Shown: in pieces, positions 1 to 5,235 of the stretch
Layout of the letters: every line of letters starts with the position of its first letter
Position numbering within the stretch: the stretch's first letter is position 1
Position numbers and translations under genes: made by a program
Notes under the pieces: generated by a model
Databases searched by the model: none
The model's input: only the letters and a program-made list of their open reading frames with translations
What the model was told of the DNA's origin: nothing
From: Candidatus Sediminicultor secundus
GTDB taxonomy: Bacteria > Atribacterota > JS1 > SB-45 > 34-128
Assembly (NCBI GenBank): GCA_002849045.2
Contig: NCRO01000030.1
Span: 1 to 5,239 of the forward strand
Direction: 5' to 3'
DNA: 5,239 nt

Positions 1-1167
1 TCTGCTCGTAACTCCTTCCCCTGCGCTAACAGTAAACATTTCAAAGTTAGTCATCCCTCCATAACAGTACTTGTCATAAATTCCTTTTTTTATCCCAGAT
101 AATAAATCTTTAAAAAAAATATCTCCATTTTCGACATAGGTATTGGTCATTCGAACAATAGGTTTAAAGCGATAATTGAGGGCGCGAGCATTTCCGGTCG
201 GTTCCTCCCCCATTTTAGCAGCAGTCTCTCGCGAATGAAGTCTGCCTACCAGGGTTCCCTCTTTTATCAGGTAATTTTTCTTTGTTCTAACACCTTCGTC
301 ATCATATTTAGTAGAACCCAACAAATCCGGGATAGAACCATCATCAACTACATTAAGTTTAGGTGAGCCAAATTTCTTCCCTAATTTCATCAAACCACTC
401 ATCCTCTCGTCTTCATATAAAAAATCAGCTTCACTAAGATGTCCAAAGGCCTCATGGATAAAAGCCCCGCCTAATGTCTGATCTAAAATGACTGTATATT
501 CCCCACCTTTCACCGGCTGTGCCTTAAGAAGATTGACTGCCCGAAAAGCTGCTCTTTGTGCTTTGGTGGAGATTCTTTCCATTACTCCAAAACCCTTGGT
601 ACTCCCAACACTTTCACTGGCCATCTGTACATTATCCCCCTCTCGGGCTATGGCTGTAAAGCGCGCACTTAAAAACGGTTTTTCCTGTTCGATATAACTA
701 CCCTCCGAATTGGCAAAACAAATAGTAGAAAATCTGTCGGTATAGATTACGTTAGAGGATTGGATCTGAGGATTAAAATTCATAATTATATTATTATAGT
801 TTTCCATTAAATCCTTCTTTTCTTTTAGGCTGATCTGACGAAAATCCTTATCTAACTCCCGGCTAATTATTTCCACAACTGGCGAAATAATGGCTAAATT
901 GCTCTCTTCTTTGCCAATTAAACTCGCTACTTCTATTGCCTCTCTAACTTTCTCTTCTAAATCATCAAACTGATTGAAGGAAACAAAACCCCATCCCCCT
1001 TTTACCAGGACACGAACATTTCCTCCTGTCTGTTGAGAACTATTTATCTTTTCTAAATTCTTCCCCTGAAAATGAATGGTAGTGGTTTCTTTCCTTTCCG
1101 CCCGTATCTCGATATAATCTGCACTATTCTTTTTATTTTCTAAAACCTTTTCTAAAATCTCTCTCAC
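1..1167 (-). CDS. tldD: TldD family metalloprotease, N-terminal 389 codons (3' end cut by window edge)
   Basis: This frame has no stop from a GTG at 1165-1167 to the left edge. It was translated by hand from the minus strand. It begins MREILEKVLENKK and contains the TldD/PmbA-family zinc motif H-E-A-F-G-H at residues 238-243, preceded by a VILDQTLGGAFI strand. Family blocks follow: YDDEGVRTKK (about 288-297), G-T-L-V-G-R-L-H-S-R-E-T-A (304-316), EEPTGNARA (321-329) and YGGMTNFEMF (369-378). TldD proteins are usually about 460-480 residues, so roughly 75-90 C-terminal residues are missing, including the cysteine reported as a zinc ligand in the family. TldD forms a heteromeric protease with TldE/PmbA that degrades unfolded peptides and, in known cases, matures microcins or modified peptides in the cytoplasm. 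TldE is not in the window and may follow on the left. The GTG start is supported by a GGGAG-type ribosome site upstream. Family assignment is very secure; the peptide substrate is unknown. Confidence 0.95.
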   Translation of the reverse strand, partial: MREILEKVLENKKNSADYIEIRAERKETTTIHFQGKNLEKINSSQQTGGNVRVLVKGGWGFVSFNQFDDLEEKVREAIEVASLIGKEESNLAIISPVVEIISRELDKDFRQISLKEKKDLMENYNNIIMNFNPQIQSSNVIYTDRFSTICFANSEGSYIEQEKPFLSARFTAIAREGDNVQMASESVGSTKGFGVMERISTKAQRAAFRAVNLLKAQPVKGGEYTVILDQTLGGAFIHEAFGHLSEADFLYEDERMSGLMKLGKKFGSPKLNVVDDGSIPDLLGSTKYDDEGVRTKKNYLIKEGTLVGRLHSRETAAKMGEEPTGNARALNYRFKPIVRMTNTYVENGDIFFKDLLSGIKKGIYDKYCYGGMTNFEMFTVSAGEGVTSR

Positions 1168-1176
1168 TATTATCTT

Positions 1177-1186
1177 CTCCCTCCTT
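1177..1186 (-). promoter_or_regulatory. Ribosome binding site of tldD (supports GTG start)
   Basis: The minus strand reads AAGGAGGGAG here. AGGAGG ends 12 bases before the GTG at 1167, while the overlapping GGGAG ends 9 bases before it. No ATG in this frame lies between the site and the conserved start of TldD, so it selects the GTG. The site is embedded in a repeat-like sequence (see the 1184-1200 entry). Confidence 0.7.
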
Positions 1187-1200
1187 TCGTGGGAATGACA
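1184..1200 (-). repeat. Half of a dispersed-repeat-like sequence, TGTCATTCCCACGAAAG
   Basis: Reading the minus strand, TGTCATTCCC-ACGAAAG matches 16 of 17 bases of the left half of a palindromic element I recall as TGTCATTCCCGCGAAAG-CGGGAAT, which is scattered between genes in many bacteria. The right half is degenerate here (GAGGGAG in place of CGGGAAT) and now supplies the tldD Shine-Dalgarno. The similarity is from memory and there is only one copy in the window, so it may be chance. Confidence 0.35.
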
Positions 1201-1251
1201 TAATTAGAAATCCTCTTTCCCTTTAATTATTCCAATTCTAACCTTCCCCTG

Positions 1252-1282
1252 CCCTATATAGTAGATATCTAACTATACAGGG
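1252..1282 (-). other. Hairpin overlapping the yhaM stop codon
   Basis: Bases 1252-1262 pair with 1272-1282 around a 9-base loop. In the minus-strand transcript this gives an 11-bp stem with one G-U pair, and the TAG stop of yhaM (1273-1275) lies inside it. No U-run follows (the next bases are GCAGGGG), so it does not look like an intrinsic terminator. It could act as an attenuating or mRNA-stabilising structure between yhaM and tldD, or be incidental in AT-rich DNA. Confidence 0.4.
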
Positions 1283-2274
1283 TCTATCTTATTTATCTTA
1301 TTTTTTAATATTGCTTCTTCGTCTAAATAAATTGACCTTTCTAACCACCAGACCCATTTGCTCCATTTTTCTTTAAAACCTTTATTTTCTGCCTTTATAT
1401 TTATAAAACCGTTAACCTTAGCATCCATCTCATCAGCATAATATAGGGCAATAGCTGCTAAAATACTGGGAAGTTTGGGGGAACCAAATTCAAAATGGCC
1501 ATGATGGCTTAAGAGAGTATGTTTTACCATTAATTCTAAATCTTTTGGAAAATTATCCATACTCCTTATCTTCTGATCAATCATCTCTAAGCTTATAGCT
1601 ATATGACCCAAAAGTTTACCTTCATCAGTATGTTCGATAACCTTATGGTAGGCATATTCCCTTATTTTACCTATGTCATGAAGAATAGCCATAGTAATTA
1701 GGAAATCACGGTTTAGCTCTTGGTAGATATGGCATATGGTTTCACAAATCTCAACTACATTCAAGGTGTGCTCAACTAAACCACCGATATAAGGTTGATG
1801 TACTTTTGTTGCCGCTGGAGCTCTTTTAAACTTTTCAGCAAATTCTTGATCGTCAAAAAAATTCTTTAGAAGGTTCTTTAAATGATAATTTTCGATAGAA
1901 TTAATCTTTGAAAAAATCCTGCTCATTAATTCATCTAAATTTTCTTCTGATTGGGGTAAATAATCTGAATAATCCAAATCTAAGGGAGCTATTTTAATAA
2001 GAGAAGAAATTGTTGCCTGAAGGGTTCCATCACTTTTCTTTTTGGTTATATGTCCTTGAACTCGGGCAAATTCAATTTTACCTAATTCCTCTACTCTATC
2101 AGTAGATACATCCCAATTTATGGCTTCAATTTCCCCGGTTTTATCAGCAATTTTAAAAAACATATCTACCGTCTTTTTATCTCTCCTCACTCTAAACTCT
2201 ACATCTTTCAAGAAAAATATGTCGTTAATCCTGGTATTTAAATTTAAATCAGTCACCGTTTGTTTTTTAACCAA
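1273..2274 (-). CDS. yhaM: YhaM-like 3'-5' exoribonuclease (OB-fold plus HD domain)
   Basis: This 333-residue cytoplasmic protein resembles the YhaM/CBF1 family (Bacillus subtilis YhaM is 314 residues), which trims RNA and single-stranded DNA from the 3' end in a metal-dependent way. Residues about 15-95 fit an OB-fold nucleic-acid binding domain (FFLKDVEFR, then DKTGEIEAINWD and FARVQGHI). A helical linker follows, and the HD phosphohydrolase domain starts near residue 160. Metal-binding candidates are H169 (GGLVEHT), H199-D200 (MAILHDIGKI), H224 (GHI), H257-H258 (LLSHHG) and D281 (YYADEMDAKVNGF). The start is TTG: an in-frame TGA lies three codons upstream, AAGGAG sits 9 bases before the TTG, and the next in-frame ATG is deep in the OB-fold. 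It is divergent from the tRNA-Leu gene and followed 105 bp later by tldD on the same strand. Domain assignment is secure; the precise substrate in this organism is inferred. Confidence 0.92.
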   Translation of the reverse strand: MVKKQTVTDLNLNTRINDIFFLKDVEFRVRRDKKTVDMFFKIADKTGEIEAINWDVSTDRVEELGKIEFARVQGHITKKKSDGTLQATISSLIKIAPLDLDYSDYLPQSEENLDELMSRIFSKINSIENYHLKNLLKNFFDDQEFAEKFKRAPAATKVHQPYIGGLVEHTLNVVEICETICHIYQELNRDFLITMAILHDIGKIREYAYHKVIEHTDEGKLLGHIAISLEMIDQKIRSMDNFPKDLELMVKHTLLSHHGHFEFGSPKLPSILAAIALYYADEMDAKVNGFINIKAENKGFKEKWSKWVWWLERSIYLDEEAILKNKINKIDPV

Positions 2275-2283
2275 AACACTTCA

Positions 2284-2289
2284 CTCCTT
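2284..2289 (-). promoter_or_regulatory. Ribosome binding site of yhaM (supports TTG start)
   Basis: The minus strand shows AAGGAG ending 9 bases before the TTG at 2274. An in-frame stop (TGA) lies between this site and the TTG, so no longer product is possible. Confidence 0.75.
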
Positions 2290-2322
2290 TTCTAATATTT
2301 TTAATGCAAAAATGTTTTTGTT

Positions 2323-2328
2323 AGTATA
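2323..2328 (-). promoter_or_regulatory. Possible -10 element for yhaM
   Basis: TATACT on the minus strand matches five of six bases of the sigma-A -10 consensus and lies about 49 bases upstream of the yhaM start. No good -35 hexamer stands 16-18 bases further upstream. Such AT-rich hexamers are common here, so this is a weak call. Confidence 0.22.
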
Positions 2329-2363
2329 TACTTTTTCTATCTTTTCTTTCGTTTTTTTGACTC

Positions 2364-2391
2364 GATACTTGATACTTGATACTCGATACTA
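2364..2391. repeat. Four tandem copies of a 7-bp unit, GATACT(T/C/A)
   Basis: The plus strand reads GATACTT, GATACTT, GATACTC, GATACTA in register, preceded by a partial unit (GACTC, 2359-2363). It lies in the intergenic region between the divergent yhaM and tRNA-Leu genes, ending 10 bases before the tRNA promoter -35 box. It may be a simple slippage-prone array or one copy of a dispersed intergenic repeat. A 7-bp period does not match the DNA helical turn, so phased binding is not suggested. Confidence 0.7.
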
Positions 2392-2401
2392 TATATTAGA
2401 C

Positions 2402-2430
2402 TTGACAATAATATCTATTTTCTTTATTCT
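2402..2430 (+). promoter_or_regulatory. Sigma-70/sigma-A type promoter for tRNA-Leu
   Basis: A perfect TTGACA -35 box (2402-2407) is followed, after exactly 17 bases, by TATTCT (2425-2430), which matches four of six -10 bases. Transcription would begin near 2437, giving a leader of about 50 bases before the mature tRNA. The rest of the 214-bp yhaM-tRNA gap holds the 7-bp array and AT-rich sequence with no credible gene. Confidence 0.6.
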
Positions 2431-2488
2431 ATTTTCAGTAAGGGCGCTTTCAGTTACCTATTAATTTTAAATTTATCTTCAAAAATAA

Positions 2489-2575
2489 GCCGAAGTGGCG
2501 GAATTGGTAGACGCGCTACGTTCAGGGCGTAGTAGGTGTATGCCTGTGGGGGTTCAAATCCCCCCTTCGGCACCA
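2489..2575 (+). tRNA. tRNA-Leu (anticodon CAG, reads CUG)
   Basis: The cloverleaf can be folded by hand. Acceptor GCCGAAG (2489-2495) pairs with CTTCGGC (2565-2571), followed by discriminator A and an encoded CCA (2573-2575). The anticodon stem CTACG/CGTAG encloses loop TTCAGGG with anticodon CAG at 2523-2525. A long class II variable arm follows (AGGT/GCCT stem), as expected for leucine. The T-arm is GGGGG-TTCAAAT-CCCCC. The length of 87 is normal for tRNA-Leu. It is the only plus-strand gene in the window, convergent with the aminotransferase gene. Its 3' CCA is the first part of a long palindrome. Confidence 0.97.
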
Positions 2576-2618
2576 AGATGTAACATTTTATGCCAGGCAC
2601 AAAATGTTACATCTTGGT
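2572..2618. repeat. 47-bp near-perfect palindrome joining the tRNA 3' end and the aminotransferase stop
   Basis: The left arm ACCAAGATGTAACATTTT (2572-2589) is repeated in exact inverted orientation at 2601-2618. The 11-base centre ATGCCAGGCAC is itself nearly palindromic (TGCC-A-GGCA), so 22 of 23 base pairs match over the full span; the only mismatch is 2590/2600. The left arm includes the tRNA discriminator and CCA. The right arm encodes the last three residues (T-K-M) and TAA stop of the minus-strand aminotransferase gene. Lying between convergent genes, it could block readthrough in both directions, but neither side has a clear U-run, so it is not a textbook intrinsic terminator. It could also be a small palindromic mobile repeat (REP or MITE-like) that landed at the tRNA end. 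Confidence 0.85.
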
Positions 2619-3626
2619 TAATACTTTCACAACCTTATCCATTTCCCATTCGTCTCCGATAGTAAATCTGATAAATTGGCCGTCCAAACCGGAAAATTCA
2701 TTCTCCCAACCAGCTAAAGTATAAATATCTTTTTCCTTTAGATATTTCCAAACTCTTTCGGTTTCTTCCTTATTCTTAAACTCAACTAAAACAAAATTTG
2801 CTTGGGAATCATAAGCAGAAAATCCCAGCTCATTTATTTGCCTTACAAATTCATCTCTTACTTTCTTTATTTTCTCCCAGACTTCTTGATAATAGTCTAA
2901 ATATTTTAGGACTTTTTCCGCAGCTTTTTCAGCCATTCTATTTACTCTAAAATGTTGACCGAAAGCAGCTAATTTCTTTATATTTTGAGGATTAGAAATG
3001 GCAAAACCCAAACGCAATCCCGCCAATCCAAAATTTTTGGAAAAGCTTCTGGAGATAATTAAATTTTCATACTTACCTATTAAGTCCACTACGGTCTCTC
3101 CCAAATATTCATAATTACATTCATCAACTACTACCATTCCCTCTGCCCTTTGTAGAGTATCAATAATCTTCTCTCTCGGAATCCTCGTCCCGGTAGGATT
3201 ATTAGGATTACATATCCAAACCAAAGAAGCTTCTTTTAATTGTTGAACCGAATAATTGAGGAAATACACTCCATCATGCAAACAATTAACTAAAATTTTA
3301 GATAACCCTCCTCTATCTGCACTCACTTCATATTGAGAAAAAGTAGGAATGGGAATTAAGACCTCTCCCTTGTAAACGCGGGAAATTATTTCAATAACTT
3401 CATCTGAACCATTGGTGGGCAAAATATTTTCCATCTTTACGCCTACATATTTAGCTAATGCTTGGCGAAGTTTAGTATATTCTCCCCCCGAAGGATACCG
3501 GTTAATATCCTTCAACTCTTCGGATAATTCCTTTAACATCTCTTCGGGCAGAGGATATTTAAAATAAGATTGGGTTAAAAATATCTTTTTCTTTTTTAGG
3601 GATTCTTTCTTTGTCTTATCTCTCAT
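2607..3626 (-). CDS. HisC-like PLP-dependent aminotransferase (class I/II)
   Basis: This 339-residue fold-type I PLP enzyme is closest in pattern to histidinol-phosphate aminotransferase (histidine biosynthesis, usually 350-370 residues). HisC-like features run in order: RYPSGGEYTKLRQALAKY (43-60), NGSDEVIEII (72-81), CNPNNPTG (139-146), VVDE (166-169), the PLP lysine in SRSFSK at K197, GLAGLRLG with R205, and carboxylate-binding R320 in FIRFTIGD. An oddity is that the usual D-E-A-Y stretch reads D-E-C-N-Y, so the tyrosine that normally hydrogen-bonds the PLP ring oxygen is N171. The ATG start has AGAGG 10 bases upstream, and the gene begins 17 bases after the deaminase stop, implying one transcript. 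No other his genes are visible, so the substrate could be histidinol phosphate, threonine phosphate (CobD-like) or another amino donor. The gene ends inside the 47-bp palindrome. Confidence 0.85.
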   Translation of the reverse strand: MRDKTKKESLKKKKIFLTQSYFKYPLPEEMLKELSEELKDINRYPSGGEYTKLRQALAKYVGVKMENILPTNGSDEVIEIISRVYKGEVLIPIPTFSQYEVSADRGGLSKILVNCLHDGVYFLNYSVQQLKEASLVWICNPNNPTGTRIPREKIIDTLQRAEGMVVVDECNYEYLGETVVDLIGKYENLIISRSFSKNFGLAGLRLGFAISNPQNIKKLAAFGQHFRVNRMAEKAAEKVLKYLDYYQEVWEKIKKVRDEFVRQINELGFSAYDSQANFVLVEFKNKEETERVWKYLKEKDIYTLAGWENEFSGLDGQFIRFTIGDEWEMDKVVKVLTKM

Positions 3627-3643
3627 TTAATTTTTTCCTCTTT

Positions 3644-4714
3644 TTATTCTCTCATTTCTGTTTCTTGAAAATATTTGGAAGTTAGTCTTTTCCATTCTTG
3701 GTTAAAGGTTTTTTTCATTATATCTTTTTCTCTGTCTGTCATAAAGGAAGCTTCAATCGAATTAAAATTAACCTTTCTTATCTCCTCTAAACTAAATCCA
3801 AACTTTTGAATTAAAACTAAATATTCATTGGTAATCGAGGTATCAAACATAGTAGGGTCATCAGAATTAATCGTTACCATCAATCCTCCTTTAAAATAAT
3901 TTCTAACCGGATGCTCCTTAAAAGATTTACAAACCTGGGTCTTAATATTACTAACTACGCACATCTCTAAAGGAATTTGTTTTTCACCAAGATAATTAAT
4001 CAATTGAGGGTCTTCATACGCCCTTAATCCATGACCTATTCGCTCTACCCCAAGTTCTTCGAGGGCTGCCCAAATAGATTTGGCTCCTGCCGCCTCACCC
4101 GCATGGGCAGTAAGCCGAAAACCCCGGTTTCTGGCTTTCTGATAAACTTTAGTAAAAAACCCCGCCGGAAATAACTTCTCACTTCCTCCCAGACCAATAC
4201 CTATGAGCCCCCGGCCTAAATAACCGGATAATTCTTTTATTAAACCCATACCCATGCGAGGACCGTAATCTCTTACTACATCTACAACCAATTCACTCCG
4301 AATTCCAAAATCATCAAACGCTCTTTTCTTGCCCTTAATCAAACTTTCGGTTATTCCACAAGCGGATAATTTTTTGTTTCTGAAGGTAAAATCCCGCGGA
4401 GAGTAAAAAGCTTCTACATATTTCACATTTTGTTGACTCAAGCTCCGCAGAACCTGGTAAGCTAATTCTTCAAAATCCTCATATTTGGTAATAAAACTGT
4501 TTTTCCATAACCAAACTTTAATAAATTGAGCAAAATTAGAATAGACCAGCCGTTTTTTTAGATCTTTCAAGTTTTTAATTAATTTATTATCCCCTCGTCT
4601 TTGGATAAAACCAAATAAAGTTTCCAGAGGAATTGCTCCTTCCAAGTGAAGGTGCAGTTCGACTTTGGGAATTTCCAATATAAATTTTTCTAATCTGTCT
4701 GAAAGCTCTATCAT
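3644..4714 (-). CDS. add: Adenosine deaminase-family amidohydrolase
   Basis: This 356-residue cytoplasmic zinc TIM-barrel enzyme should remove the 6-amino group of adenosine or a related purine nucleoside. Metal and catalytic residues are in order: H21 and H23 in KVELHLHLEGAIP, H204 and E207 in TAHAGE, H228 in IGHG, and D285-D286 in NSDDPTMF. The usual C-P-x-S-N stretch reads C-V-V-S-N (252-256), and the strand before TAHAGE carries GIGLGGSE rather than the classic D-L-A-G-D-E. The frame is open to an ATG at 4801, but I place the start at the ATG at 4712-4714. The upstream part overlaps the protease gene by 86 bases and is unlike the family, whereas the chosen start puts the HLH motif about 20 residues in, as is usual. 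Only one base separates the protease TAA from this ATG and no strong Shine-Dalgarno is close, so translational coupling is likely. Alternatives are adenine deaminase or aminodeoxyfutalosine deaminase of menaquinone synthesis. Confidence 0.88.
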   Translation of the reverse strand: MIELSDRLEKFILEIPKVELHLHLEGAIPLETLFGFIQRRGDNKLIKNLKDLKKRLVYSNFAQFIKVWLWKNSFITKYEDFEELAYQVLRSLSQQNVKYVEAFYSPRDFTFRNKKLSACGITESLIKGKKRAFDDFGIRSELVVDVVRDYGPRMGMGLIKELSGYLGRGLIGIGLGGSEKLFPAGFFTKVYQKARNRGFRLTAHAGEAAGAKSIWAALEELGVERIGHGLRAYEDPQLINYLGEKQIPLEMCVVSNIKTQVCKSFKEHPVRNYFKGGLMVTINSDDPTMFDTSITNEYLVLIQKFGFSLEEIRKVNFNSIEASFMTDREKDIMKKTFNQEWKRLTSKYFQETEMRE

Positions 4715-4715
4715 A

Positions 4716-5105
4716 TTAAGAATTCGTATACTTCTCCCTTTCAATCTTTCGCAAATCTGCTTCTCCCAAACCAAAGTAATGTCCAATCTCATGGACAACA
4801 ACTCTTCTAACAGATTCCTTTATATCTTCTTTGTTTCTACAGCGTACTTCTATGGGTTTTTTAAAAATAATAATCTTATCGGGCATAACATTTCTATACC
4901 AGATACCTCTTCTGGGATAAGGAACTCCTCGATAAAGGCCTAAAAGGCCATAGGGTGATTTGATCTTCATCTCCCTAAGAAGTTCCTGGGAAGGCAAGCT
5001 TTCAATTACTACAACAATGTTTTCCATCTTTTCTTTAAATTTTTCAGGAAGGCTGCTTATTGCCTCTGCTACTAATTCTTCAAATTCTTTTTCGGTTACT
5101 TTCAT
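4716..5105 (-). CDS. Small zincin-type metallopeptidase (Zincin_1 / COG3824-like)
   Basis: This 129-residue protein has a C-terminal zinc protease signature, VVVHEIGHYFGLGEADLRKIE, with H105, E106 and H109 as zinc and catalytic residues; E115 or D117 may be the third ligand. An LLGLYRGVPYPRR segment (54-66) precedes it and is typical of the short Zincin_1 family, whose members are about 110-140 residues. There is no signal peptide or membrane segment, so it is probably cytoplasmic. The physiological substrate of this family is not established, as far as I know. The ATG start is fixed by an in-frame TAA three codons upstream. AAAGGAAGAG lies 12 bases before it, inside the preceding short ORF. 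It starts one base after that ORF's stop (TAA-A-ATG) and ends one base before the deaminase ATG (TAA-T-ATG), so it is translationally linked at both ends. Confidence 0.85.
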   Translation of the reverse strand: MKVTEKEFEELVAEAISSLPEKFKEKMENIVVVIESLPSQELLREMKIKSPYGLLGLYRGVPYPRRGIWYRNVMPDKIIIFKKPIEVRCRNKEDIKESVRRVVVHEIGHYFGLGEADLRKIEREKYTNS

Positions 5106-5106
5106 T

Positions 5107-5208
5107 TTATTTTACATCTCTTCCTTTAAATTCTTTATAAATTCTTTCACTTTCTGCATATATTGGCCCCTTGCCACTTCTCGAATAAAATGCTACTAAT
5201 ATTTTCAT
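5107..5208 (-). pseudogene. Flavodoxin-like remnant: 33-codon ORF with flavodoxin N-terminus
   Basis: The ATG at 5206-5208, with AAGGG 8 bases upstream, opens MKILVAFYSRSGKG. This looks like the first beta strand and FMN-phosphate loop of a flavodoxin (compare the usual Y-S-R-T-G-N-T). The frame then becomes unlike a flavodoxin and stops at 5107-5109 after 33 residues. In the +1 frame, codons from about 5183 to 5115 read R-E-V-A-R-G-Q-Y-M-Q-K-V-K-E-F-I-K-N-L and then stop (5112-5114). This resembles the last helix of a flavodoxin/WrbA protein (A-R-x-Q-G-x-x-V pattern). Both ends of one protein within about 100 bases suggest a large internal, frame-changing deletion. It could instead be a genuine short coupled ORF. 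It ends one base before the metallopeptidase ATG and contains that gene's ribosome site, which may be why it persists. Confidence 0.4.
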
Positions 5209-5229
5209 TGAAAACGCCCTTCTCAATCC

Positions 5230-5235
5230 TTTATA
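5230..5235 (-). promoter_or_regulatory. Possible -10 element of the right-hand gene cluster
   Basis: TATAAA on the minus strand matches five of six bases of the -10 consensus and lies 21 bases before the ATG of the flavodoxin-like remnant. Its -35 region would fall outside the window, so the promoter cannot be tested here. Confidence 0.2.

Noticed and set aside
488..697. Plus-strand 69-codon ORF inside tldD
   Set aside because: It is antisense to well-conserved TldD sequence, including part just upstream of the zinc motif, and has no independent support.
2301..2330. Short CAAAAA/TTTTTG inverted repeat in the yhaM leader as an operator
   Set aside because: Six-base arms of A and T runs are expected by chance in this AT-rich gap.
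2120..2464. Plus-strand 114-codon ORF, hydrophobic, spanning the yhaM start and the intergenic gap
   Set aside because: It is antisense to the OB-fold coding part of yhaM and its tail translates the 7-bp repeat and the tRNA promoter; no domain is recognisable.
2572..2618. Classic Rho-independent terminator for tRNA-Leu or the aminotransferase gene
   Set aside because: The stem is long but AT-rich and is not followed by a U-run on either strand, so I list it as a palindrome with only a possible termination role.
4715..4801. N-terminal extension of the deaminase to the ATG at 4801 (29 extra residues)
   Set aside because: It overlaps the 3' end of the metallopeptidase gene, including its HEIGH coding region, and looks like an out-of-frame reading of it; family members begin about 20 residues before the HLH motif.
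4665..5199. Two plus-strand ORFs (4665-4943 and 4960-5199) opposite the metallopeptidase
   Set aside because: Both are shadows: the minus strand encodes a recognised HEIGH protease with coupled start and stop, and the plus-strand products are low-complexity Ser/Phe-rich sequences.
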